From the NCBI GenBank assembly GCA_023413185.1, contig JAEZQD010000058.1, forward strand, positions 1 to 16,821: a stretch of DNA of 16,821 nucleotides. Direction: 5' to 3'. A program made the position numbers and the translations under genes. The stretch is from Bacillota bacterium (GTDB lineage Bacteria > Bacillota > Clostridia > Oscillospirales > Ruminococcaceae). Positions 7,559 to 13,972 of this stretch are shown one piece after another (position 1 is the first letter of the stretch; every line of letters begins with the position of its first letter). The notes below the pieces were generated by a model. The model saw nothing but the letters and a program-made list of their open reading frames with translations, was not told where the DNA came from and searched no databases.

Positions 7559-8329
7559 TTACGGGTGCTTCAAAAGTGCCAATAATAGCATCTTAACACC
7601 CGAAAACGCCACCACATGGGCGATGGCGTGCTCAAGGGCTATGAGCAAAAACGAGACACTAAGCAGGATAACCACCTTGACCGAGTCGCGCATGTGAATG
7701 ATGCCAAACAGCCTTGACAGCACAAACCCGCAGACCAAACCGCCCGCAAGCCCCAAAACGATCGAGATGGGGATGCTTGCCAACTGCCCAACCGACACCG
7801 CCTGCCCCTGCTCGAGCTGAACAAACGACGCAAACAGCACGATGACAAAGATGTCGTCCACCGATGCACCCGCAAGGATGAGCTGCGGGATGCTGCGCGC
7901 CGTTCCGTAGCCCTTCTCCATTAAGCGGAGCATGCGCGGCACGATGACGGCGGGCGAGACCGCCGCGACCACAGCACCCATGACAGCCGCCTCCTTGTAC
8001 GTTACCCCGAGCAGGGGCGGGGCGAGCAGCACGATGCCCGCAATCTCAAAGCAGGCAGGCACAAAGCACATCAAAAGTGCCGGTCGTCCCACCTTCTTCA
8101 GGTCGTCCAGATCAAGCGACAGCCCCGCGCGGGTTAGGATGATAATCAGCGCAAGCTGCCTAAGGTCGGGCGAGATCATCAGGATGGATGCATCGAGAAG
8201 GTTGAGCGCATACGGGCCGAGCATAACGCCGGTTACAATCATACCCACCAGCGACGGAAGCCGCAGCTTGTTAAAAAGCGAGCCCAGAACCATCCCGCAC
8301 AGCAGTATCAGCGCAAGACTAGTTAACAC
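7559..8329 (-). CDS. Cation:proton antiporter, 3'-truncated, fluoride-riboswitch controlled
   Basis: 256 residues from a GTG start at 8329, with AAGGGG 9 nt upstream. The frame stays open further upstream, but that part is the riboswitch. About eight hydrophobic segments follow, with family marks RLPSLVGMIVTGVMLGPYAL near the start, AAVSPAVIVPRML in the middle and LAGASVDDIFVIVLFASF, containing the conserved acidic pair. These fit CPA-type Na+/H+ antiporters of ~380-400 aa. The protein breaks after HVVAFSG; the last 12 residues (VKMLLLALLKHP) are unlike the family and lie at the edge of the AT-rich patch. About a third of the transporter is therefore missing. Antiporters of this kind are known members of fluoride-riboswitch regulons. 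The remnant is probably non-functional. Confidence 0.8.
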   Translation of the reverse strand: MLTSLALILLCGMVLGSLFNKLRLPSLVGMIVTGVMLGPYALNLLDASILMISPDLRQLALIIILTRAGLSLDLDDLKKVGRPALLMCFVPACFEIAGIVLLAPPLLGVTYKEAAVMGAVVAAVSPAVIVPRMLRLMEKGYGTARSIPQLILAGASVDDIFVIVLFASFVQLEQGQAVSVGQLASIPISIVLGLAGGLVCGFVLSRLFGIIHMRDSVKVVILLSVSFLLIALEHAIAHVVAFSGVKMLLLALLKHP

Positions 8330-8359
8330 GGTACAAAACCCCTTTATTCGCAGGTTATC

Positions 8360-8410
8360 ACAAAAAGCTGATGAATCCTGCGATTTAACATCACAGAAGT
8401 CATCAGCTTT
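8360..8410 (-). terminator. Riboswitch expression-platform terminator of the antiporter unit
   Basis: On the minus strand AAAGCTGATGA (8410-8400) pairs perfectly over 11 bp with TCATCAGCTTT (8372-8362), followed by a U-run. The 5' arm is the conserved GCTGATGA segment of the fluoride aptamer, so ligand-bound aptamer and terminator are mutually exclusive. This is the layout of a transcriptional ON switch. Confidence 0.85.
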
Positions 8411-8485
8411 AAAAGCGGTTATAAAACGGCTAAAGCAGTTTAGGCGTTTGCGCTCTGCGCGCCGCCAGGGGAGAACTTCATTCCC
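8392..8485 (-). ncRNA. Fluoride (crcB-type) riboswitch aptamer 1
   Basis: Minus-strand GGGAATGAAGTTCTCCC (8485-8469) forms the first hairpin (GGGA/TCCC). Its loop GAAGT can pair with ACTTC at 8400-8396 as the pseudoknot. AAACTGCTTT...AAAGCTGATGA supplies the second hairpin and the conserved GCTGATG. The order and spacing follow the published fluoride-riboswitch fold (hairpin with ATGAGGCC-type loop, ACTGC, then GCTGATG and the pseudoknot strand). An extra GC-rich stem (GGCG...CGCC enclosing GCGC-AGA-GCGC) sits between the two hairpins. It lies directly after a strong promoter and in front of an antiporter gene, a known context. Confidence 0.85.
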
Positions 8486-8492
8486 TATGCGG

Positions 8493-8521
8493 ATAGTAGC
8501 ACTCCGGCAGCGTATTGTCAA
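8493..8521 (-). promoter_or_regulatory. Sigma-A promoter of the antiporter unit
   Basis: TTGACA (8516-8521), 17-bp spacer, TACTAT (8493-8498) with an upstream TGC extended -10. The predicted start is at about the first bases of the riboswitch. Only 16 bp separate the -35 from the stop codon of the GGGtGRT gene, with no terminator in between. Confidence 0.85.
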
Positions 8522-8537
8522 CCGTAAAAAGGATGAA

Positions 8538-9536
8538 TTACTTCATCGCCTCTTCAATGGCAACCGCAACCGCAACGGATGCGCCTACCATCGGGTTGTT
8601 GCCCATACCAAGGAAGCCCATCATCTCTACGTGCGCGGGTACCGACGAAGAGCCGGCAAACTGCGCGTCGGAGTGCATGCGTCCCATGGTGTCGGTCATG
8701 CCGTACGAAGCGGGGCCCGCCGCCATGTTGTCGGGGTGCAGGGTTCTGCCCGTGCCGCCGCCCGATGCCACCGAGAAGTACTTCTTGTTCTGCTCCATGC
8801 ATTCCTTCTTGTAGGTGCCCGCAACGGGATGTTGGAAACGGGTGGGGTTGGTGGAGTTACCGGTAATCGAAACGTCCACGCCCTCGTGGTGCATAATGGC
8901 TACGCCCTCACGCACGTCGTCGGCGCCAAAGCAGCGCACGTTTGCACGCTCGCCCTTGGAGTAAGCGATGGTCTTAACCACCTTCACCTCGCCCGAGCCG
9001 TAGTCAAACTCGGTCTGGCAGTAGGTAAAGCCGTTGATGCGCGAGATGATCTGCGCCGCGTCCTTACCCAGACCGTTGAGGATAACGCGAAGGGGGTCCT
9101 TGCGCACCTTGTTGGCGCTCTTTACGATGCCGATTGCGCCCTCGGCGGCGGCAAACGACTCATGCCCCGCCAAAAATGCAAAGCACTTGGTCTCGTCACG
9201 CAGCAGCATGGCGGCAAGGTTGCCGTGACCCAGACCCACCTTGCGGTCCTCCGCAACCGAGCCGGGGATGCAGAATGCCTGCAGACCGATGCCGATTGCC
9301 TCGGCGGCCTTCGCAGCGGTTTTGCAGCCCTTTTTGATGGCGATGGCAGCACCCGCAACGTATGCCCAGCAAGCGTTCTCAAACGCAATGGGCTGAATCT
9401 CCTTGGTAATGGTGTAGGGGTCGATGCCGATATCCTTGCAGACCTTCTCCGCTTCTTCCAGTCCTGCAATGCCGTATGTACTGAGCACGGCGTTTACTTT
9501 ATCAATACGTCTCTCGTAACTTTCAAACAAAGCCAT
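8538..9536 (-). CDS. GGGtGRT family protein
   Basis: 332 aa, predicted soluble and cytoplasmic (no signal peptide). The family-naming motif GGGTGRT is at 259-265 within FSVASGGGTGRTLHPDNMAAG. Other conserved-looking glycine-rich blocks are KVGLGHGNLAAMLLRDETKC (99-118), FLAGHESFAAAEGAIG (121-136) and MMGFLGMGNNPMVGASVAVA (305-324). Cysteines at 33, 56, 71, 89, 118, 173, 202 and 246 could bind metal or a cluster. The biochemical function of the family is not established to my knowledge. AGGAGG precedes the ATG, and the scaffold gene ends 20 bp upstream, so the pair is one operon behind fluoride riboswitch 2. Pairing with an IscU-like scaffold suggests it is an Fe-S enzyme or helps build or repair one. 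Confidence 0.93.
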   Translation of the reverse strand: MALFESYERRIDKVNAVLSTYGIAGLEEAEKVCKDIGIDPYTITKEIQPIAFENACWAYVAGAAIAIKKGCKTAAKAAEAIGIGLQAFCIPGSVAEDRKVGLGHGNLAAMLLRDETKCFAFLAGHESFAAAEGAIGIVKSANKVRKDPLRVILNGLGKDAAQIISRINGFTYCQTEFDYGSGEVKVVKTIAYSKGERANVRCFGADDVREGVAIMHHEGVDVSITGNSTNPTRFQHPVAGTYKKECMEQNKKYFSVASGGGTGRTLHPDNMAAGPASYGMTDTMGRMHSDAQFAGSSSVPAHVEMMGFLGMGNNPMVGASVAVAVAIEEAMK

Positions 9537-9556
9537 TGTTCTTACCTCCTTCTAAA

Positions 9557-10249
9557 TTATTGATGGCGCGGGTCGATGTATTTTGCTGCCTCCGCAAAGC
9601 GACCGTAACTGCTGGTGGCAGCCTTGAGCGCCTCGTTTGCGTCGGTGCCTTTTCCAACTGCAGCCATCATCTTTCCGAGGTGAACAAACTCATAGCCGAT
9701 AACCATTTCTTCTTCATCCAGAGCAAGGCGGGTTACATACCCTTCTGCCATCTCCAGGTAACGTACACCCTTTGCCTTGGTGCCGTACATGGTGCCAACC
9801 TGGCTGCGCAGTCCCTTGCCAAGGTCCTCAAGACCAGCGCCGATGGGCAAGCCGCCCTCGGAGAACGCGGTCTGGGTTCTGCCGTACACAATCTGCAAAA
9901 ACAGCTCGCGCATTGCAACGTTAATGGCGTCGCACACAAGGTCGGTGTTCAGCGCCTCAAGAATGGTTTTGCCGGGAAGAATCTCGCTTGCCATGGCAGC
10001 AGAATGGGTCATGCCGCTGCAGCCGATGGTCTCGACAAGCGCTTCCTCAATGATGCCGTCTTTGACGTTGAGTGTCAGCTTGCAAGCACCCTGCTGGGGT
10101 GCGCACCAGCCCACACCGTGTGTCAGACCGCTGATGTCCTTAATCTCCTTTGCCTGTACCCACTTGCCCTCCTGCGGAATGGGGGCGGGACCGTGATACG
10201 CGCCCTTGGTAACGGGACACATCTGTTCTACTTCGCTCGAGTAAATCAT
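9557..10249 (-). CDS. IscU/NifU-like iron-sulfur cluster assembly scaffold protein
   Basis: 230 aa, longer than the ~130 aa of classical IscU. An IscU-like domain spans ~35-125. GWCAPQQGACKLTLNV (48-63; C49, C56) corresponds to the first scaffold-cysteine loop, ETIGCSGMTHSAAMASEI (73-90; C77) to the second GC-S/A region, and DLVCDAINVAMRE (103-115; C106) to the third. The extra C-terminal part (~125-230) is helical and of unknown role, with acidic residues and a GKGLRSQVG segment. It heads the operon with the GGGtGRT gene 20 bp downstream. AAAGGAG lies 13 nt before the ATG. Its own promoter and riboswitch imply expression when fluoride is present. It probably serves a dedicated client rather than general Fe-S assembly; that is inference. 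Confidence 0.88.
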   Translation of the reverse strand: MIYSSEVEQMCPVTKGAYHGPAPIPQEGKWVQAKEIKDISGLTHGVGWCAPQQGACKLTLNVKDGIIEEALVETIGCSGMTHSAAMASEILPGKTILEALNTDLVCDAINVAMRELFLQIVYGRTQTAFSEGGLPIGAGLEDLGKGLRSQVGTMYGTKAKGVRYLEMAEGYVTRLALDEEEMVIGYEFVHLGKMMAAVGKGTDANEALKAATSSYGRFAEAAKYIDPRHQ

Positions 10250-10326
10250 CCTTTTTTACTAGCTCCTTTCTAAACGCAGAGATTAAGACAACTGCTATAG
10301 TTCCAAAAATACGCAATTGCCTTTGC

Positions 10327-10374
10327 AAAAACAAAAGCCGGCGACCATGCAATGAATCTGCATCGGTCATCAGC
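10327..10374 (-). terminator. Riboswitch expression-platform terminator of the scaffold/GGGtGRT operon
   Basis: On the minus strand GCTG-AT-GACC-G-ATGCA pairs with TGCAT-GGTC-GC-CGGC around a GATTCAT loop, followed by TTTTGTTTTTG. As in riboswitch 1, the 5' arm is the conserved GCTGATGACC of the aptamer, so folding of the aptamer would block termination. Confidence 0.8.
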
Positions 10375-10437
10375 TTTCAGACGGTTTTGGTGCATGCCGC
10401 AAAGGTCGGCATTTCCCCACGGGAGAACCTCATTCCC
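10362..10437 (-). ncRNA. Fluoride (crcB-type) riboswitch aptamer 2, slightly divergent
   Basis: Minus-strand GGGAATGAGGTTCTCCC (10437-10421) differs from aptamer 1 in one base. An inserted stem TGCCG/CGGCA follows at the same place as in aptamer 1. The 3' part AAAGCTGATGACC (10377-10365) shares the conserved core. The pseudoknot can form through GGTT with GACC but not over the full five or six pairs, because the 3' strand continues GATG rather than TC. The covarying loop (AGG here, AAG in aptamer 1) matches ACC versus ACT, which supports homology. Confidence 0.72.
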
Positions 10438-10447
10438 TTCATCGATT

Positions 10448-10477
10448 ATCCTAGCATGACGGCGCGTAGTTTGTCAA
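10448..10477 (-). promoter_or_regulatory. Sigma-A promoter of the scaffold/GGGtGRT operon
   Basis: TTGACA (10472-10477), 18-bp spacer, TAGGAT (10448-10453) with an extended -10 TGC. The aptamer begins about 10 nt downstream. The arrangement duplicates that of the antiporter unit. Confidence 0.8.
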
Positions 10478-10540
10478 TAAAAAAACAGCCTTGCCGCTTT
10501 GTGCGTTCGTTTGTCTGTGTGCGGCACACCGTATCTGCAG

Positions 10541-10578
10541 TAAAACGAAAACCGCTGCGCGGGTACAACGCGCAGCGG
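10541..10578 (-). terminator. Strong intrinsic terminator after the MATE gene
   Basis: A perfect 10-bp stem CCGCTGCGCG/CGCGCAGCGG (10552-10561 with 10569-10578, 7-nt loop) is followed on the minus strand by TTTTCGTTTTA. It ends the MATE transcript and insulates the riboswitch operon. No U-run follows on the plus strand. Confidence 0.88.
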
Positions 10579-10624
10579 CTAGGCTTTGATACCGGTAAAC
10601 TTGGATTGCACGGGTTAAGTATAG

Positions 10625-10719
10625 CTAATTAACTTCAATAATGTCCGAATAAAATCGAGCAAAAGCTTGCATTTATGGCTTTTACGAAGATTTTTTCGCA
10701 GACATTATAAGTTAATTAG
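10625..10719. repeat. 95-bp imperfect palindrome overlapping the MATE stop codon
   Basis: Outer arms CTAATTAACTT (10625-10635) and AAGTTAATTAG (10709-10719) are perfect inverted copies. Inner blocks ATAATGTC/GACATTAT, CGAATAAAATC/GATTTTTTCG and AAAAGC/GCTTTT continue the pairing with small bulges. The element supplies the last two codons and the stop of the MATE gene. Size, terminal inverted repeats and TA on both sides suggest a MITE-like insertion; a structured 3' UTR is the alternative. Confidence 0.6.
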
Positions 10720-12061
10720 GTATTACATGCTCGCACGAAGGTGTACGAGTGCATTTGCTGTCTTTGCTTATAAAGAACAAGCTCAGAAGCAGAGTGAGCA
10801 CCTCTGTAACCGGTGCTACAAGCCATACGCCCGTTATTCCCCACAGTACAGGTAACGCAAATATACATATTAGCAGGATAACAAGGCCTCGCGCGGAGGA
10901 TATGATAGCCGACTCCTTTGCTTTGCCAATCGAGGTAAAGTAGAAGGAGGTGATGGTATTAATCCCCGAAAACAGAAATGAAACAGAAAAGATTCCCATG
11001 CCATAACGCACCATCTGCTTCACCACTTCGCTTTTTACGAACAGACCACTGTACCACGTGGAACCAACTAATACGAGCAAAAACACCAATGCACCTGCTA
11101 TCAAAACCATAAGATTGGTTGTCTTTCGCAGGCTTGCTGCAAGTGAGTGTTCCTTTGCCCCATATGTAAAACTAATAAGAGGACTTGCACCCTGCCCAAA
11201 ACCGATGATTATCATACTGAAGATATAAGCGATATAGCCCACGATGGTAAACGCAGTCACACCATCCACGCCAGTATTTTTTAGTATTACATAGTTGTAG
11301 GCAAACATAGAAATGCTCATTGACATTTCACCGACAAACTCTGAGCTACCGTTGAGTAGTGTGCTGCCCAGCACCTTGCCCGAAAAAGTAAATTTGCAAA
11401 ATTTGTACACGCTTGACTTTTTGATGAAGAAGTAAAGAATGCACAAAAGGGTAATAAGGGCAGAAATCAAAGAGGCAACAGCAACACCCTTTACGCCCCA
11501 GCTTAACCAGCGGACAAATAAGTAATCAAGCACAATATTGAGCAACACACTTAAGATGTTGACTTGCATAAAATACTGCGGCTTGCCTTCTCCTCTGATA
11601 AACATACCAAAGGAAGCGTTTATCACCATTATCGGAAGCTGCAGCAGCATAATGCCGTAATAGTCCTTAAAGTAACCCGCTACCGTTACATCTGCTTTTA
11701 AGAAATAAAGCAAAGGGTCAAGACATCGCCACACGATAAGGCTGAGCAGTACGGTCGCAACCACTGCCGTACACATAGTCTGGTTAAAAACACTGTTGCA
11801 CGTTTTCGTATCTCCCCCGCCAAGCGCCATTGACGCGATTGCCACGCCACCGACCGACACCATGAGTCCCACAGCAAGGAAGAGGTAGATAATCGGCAGT
11901 CCTAAGTTTACGGCGGCAATTCCTTCTTTGCCCACATAATTGCCGATAAAAAAGCCATCGGCAACCGTAATCAGCGAGGTTAGTATCATTGCAATAATCG
12001 ATGGAACCGAAAACTGCAATATCATTTTTGCTTTGTTGCTTTGAATGCTCTCCAGGTTCAT
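10712..12061 (-). CDS. MATE-family multidrug efflux transporter
   Basis: 449 aa from the ATG at 12061, chosen because GGAGG lies 8 nt upstream; upstream in-frame ATGs at 12118, 12076 and 12067 lack such spacing. Twelve hydrophobic segments in two similar halves fit the MATE fold. The opening ILQFSVPSIIAMILTSLITV and ADGFFIGNYVGKEGIAAVNL, and the later INASFGMFIRGEGKPQ, GFGQGASPLISFTYGA and SGINTITSFYFTSIGKAKES, are typical of bacterial MATE (MepA-like) exporters that expel cationic drugs in exchange for Na+ or H+. The last two residues and stop are encoded by the 95-bp palindrome. An AraC/GyrI-type regulator gene ends 79 bp upstream on the same strand. Base composition is more AT-rich than both flanks, which hints at acquisition as a cassette. 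The substrate is unknown. Confidence 0.9.
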   Translation of the reverse strand: MNLESIQSNKAKMILQFSVPSIIAMILTSLITVADGFFIGNYVGKEGIAAVNLGLPIIYLFLAVGLMVSVGGVAIASMALGGGDTKTCNSVFNQTMCTAVVATVLLSLIVWRCLDPLLYFLKADVTVAGYFKDYYGIMLLQLPIMVINASFGMFIRGEGKPQYFMQVNILSVLLNIVLDYLFVRWLSWGVKGVAVASLISALITLLCILYFFIKKSSVYKFCKFTFSGKVLGSTLLNGSSEFVGEMSMSISMFAYNYVILKNTGVDGVTAFTIVGYIAYIFSMIIIGFGQGASPLISFTYGAKEHSLAASLRKTTNLMVLIAGALVFLLVLVGSTWYSGLFVKSEVVKQMVRYGMGIFSVSFLFSGINTITSFYFTSIGKAKESAIISSARGLVILLICIFALPVLWGITGVWLVAPVTEVLTLLLSLFFISKDSKCTRTPSCEHVIPN

Positions 12062-12140
12062 TTTCATTTCCTCCATAACCCTATTATTTACACTGTATAG
12101 GATAACGGAAGAAAACAATATAAACTTCTGTAGTTGTGCT

Positions 12141-12974
12141 CTATTTAATCGGTATGCAAAAGTCTATTTCCATGTGCATGGAATTACAGTCTACCTTTCT
12201 GTAAATATCAAAGCCGTAGCGGTCGTCAATCTCAAAGCCGCTCTGCGGTAGCCATTCATTAAATATGCTTTGGTATGAAACATAAATCTGACTGATATGA
12301 CCTGTAAAGTGATATACCGCAAATCTTCCGCCATTAATCAAGCTGGTGTTTTCCAGCATACAACCTTTCGGGGCTGTCATACAGATATCATACAGGCAAT
12401 CGTCAACATCGGTTATGTTGGGGTCATCATAGGTGCGCTCAAGAAACAAGGTTTGCTCTGTAATATACTCCTTGTATTTTTCTTGAAACGCTCCCCAATG
12501 AACAGCCAATTCGCCATAATTGCCTTTGTGACGCTCGTAAATAACAGGGTAATCCCCAAGAACCTCGATAGAAATCTTTTGGTTGCACGCATCATAAGAT
12601 TCCAGCTTGTTAATGAAACCGCCATGAATGGGGTTTTTCAAAGGATACCGCGAGATAGTTCGGCGATATTCGATGGGAGACAGCTTGTGATGCTGTTTAA
12701 AAGCCGTGCTGTAGTTTGAAGAACTGTAGCCATAGTTGCCGCAGATATCCGTGATACTTTTCTTTCTATCAACCTTAAAGCGAAATGCGCTTTGCTCCAT
12801 CTTTGCTCGTCTGATAAACTGGCAGATGCTTTCCCCCGTTTCCATCTTAAACAGTCTGGAAAAGTAATACCTTGAAAAGTTACAGTGGCAGGCAATCTTG
12901 TCAACCGATATGCTCTCGTTGATATGTTGAAGGATATAATCAATGGCACGGTTTACAACTTCATTGGTTATCAT
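12141..12974 (-). CDS. AraC-family regulator with GyrI-like effector domain
   Basis: 277 aa. An N-terminal AraC double helix-turn-helix (~5-105) includes ISVDKIACHCNFSRYYFSRL and the second-helix signature SITDICGNYGYSSSNYSTAF, then KLSPIEYRR. The C-terminal half (~130-277) has the GyrI-like/Rob-type small-molecule-binding pattern: KISIEVLGDYPVIYERHKGN..., GGRFAVYHFTGHISQIYVSY and a closing MEIDFCIPIK. Such proteins sense lipophilic or cationic compounds and activate efflux genes. The MATE gene follows 79 bp downstream and is the likely target; the gene may also regulate itself. AAGGGGGGA precedes the ATG. Confidence 0.92.
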   Translation of the reverse strand: MITNEVVNRAIDYILQHINESISVDKIACHCNFSRYYFSRLFKMETGESICQFIRRAKMEQSAFRFKVDRKKSITDICGNYGYSSSNYSTAFKQHHKLSPIEYRRTISRYPLKNPIHGGFINKLESYDACNQKISIEVLGDYPVIYERHKGNYGELAVHWGAFQEKYKEYITEQTLFLERTYDDPNITDVDDCLYDICMTAPKGCMLENTSLINGGRFAVYHFTGHISQIYVSYQSIFNEWLPQSGFEIDDRYGFDIYRKVDCNSMHMEIDFCIPIK

Positions 12975-13087
12975 AGTTCCCCCCTTACGCTTCAGCGCAT
13001 GGCAGGCTTTGCGTATTTACAGTCCAGCAGACCGTTTTTGTCGCTGTGCGCTATCCTGCGTTACCCAGCCATCCCCGCCCCGTTTTG

Positions 13088-13972
13088 CTATACCCCGGTA
13101 TAATCAAACAGGGGGATGTACTGGGCCTTTGCGGAAGAAAGCTTTTGCACAAAGCCGTCCTCTATGCCGCTTGCAAACAGGTGCTCCTGCGCCTTATCGT
13201 ACTCTCTTTTTGTCACGCGGCGGGCAAGCTCCGGCACGGCGGATAGATCGCCGCAGGGGATGTACTGCCCCATCAGCGAGAACAGCACCCCGCCGTTTGG
13301 GAACAAATCCCTGACCGTATCGATGACCGCGATGGTGTTCTTAATATTGGCGGGCAGCACAAGATGCCGGATGACCACACCGCTTTGCAGCAGCCCATCC
13401 TCCCCCATCACACAATCGCCCGTCTGGCGGTGCATCTCTGTTATCGCGCTTACGGCGTGCTCCACATAATCGCTCACGCCCGAGTAGCGCAGGGCAAGGC
13501 GATTGTCCGCATATTTTAAATCGGGCAGGTATATCTGTATCTTACCCTCAAGCTGCCGCAGCGACTGTACCCGCTCGTACCCGCCCGAGTTGTACACCAC
13601 GGGCACCGGCAGCGGCTCGGTGAGGCTGCTTGCCACCGCCTCGATAAAATGGGTGGGGTTTACCAGGTTGATGTTGTGGGCGCCGCTTTGGGTCAGCTCC
13701 TGATAGATCTCGCGCAGACGCTGCACCGTGACGGGTTTGCCCTTTTTTCCATGACTGATCTCATGGTTCTGGCAGAACACGCACCGCAGCGCACAACCCG
13801 AAAAGAACACGGTGCCCGAGCCGTTTTTGCCGCTTAGGCACGGCTCTTCCCACTGGTGTAGCGCGGCGCGCGCCAAAACAGGCTGCGCTGCCATGCCGCA
13901 CACGCCGAGGACACCCAAGTCTTTGGTTCTGTCCGCTCCGCAGCCGCGGGGACAGCTTATGCAGCCACTCAC
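13088..13972 (-). CDS. Radical SAM protein of the PflA-like/COG1313 (PflX) group
   Basis: 294 aa. The radical SAM motif GCALRCVFCQN (C60, C64, C67) binds the catalytic 4Fe-4S cluster and S-adenosylmethionine. An N-terminal cysteine set, CISCPRGCGADR plus GVCG (C4, C7, C11, C25), matches the second motif of COG1313 proteins, often annotated as pyruvate-formate-lyase-activating-like with no proven substrate. NSGGYE (128-133) and LPDLKYAD (149-156) fit the TIM-barrel core. The start is GTG at 13972, overlapping the stop of the GNAT gene by 4 bp (GTGA), so the two are translationally coupled. No glycyl-radical enzyme is visible nearby, so the substrate is unknown. Confidence 0.9.
   Translation of the reverse strand: MSGCISCPRGCGADRTKDLGVLGVCGMAAQPVLARAALHQWEEPCLSGKNGSGTVFFSGCALRCVFCQNHEISHGKKGKPVTVQRLREIYQELTQSGAHNINLVNPTHFIEAVASSLTEPLPVPVVYNSGGYERVQSLRQLEGKIQIYLPDLKYADNRLALRYSGVSDYVEHAVSAITEMHRQTGDCVMGEDGLLQSGVVIRHLVLPANIKNTIAVIDTVRDLFPNGGVLFSLMGQYIPCGDLSAVPELARRVTKREYDKAQEHLFASGIEDGFVQKLSSAKAQYIPLFDYTGV

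Noticed and set aside
8330..8521. N-terminal extension of the antiporter to the ATG at 8521
   Set aside because: This part is the promoter and fluoride riboswitch; the residues do not resemble the family, and GTG at 8329 has a good ribosome site.
7932..9563. Plus-strand open frame of 543 codons
   Set aside because: It lies antisense to the antiporter, riboswitch 1 and GGGtGRT genes, is rich in Arg/His/Ala and shows no domain; it is a shadow of GC-rich coding DNA.
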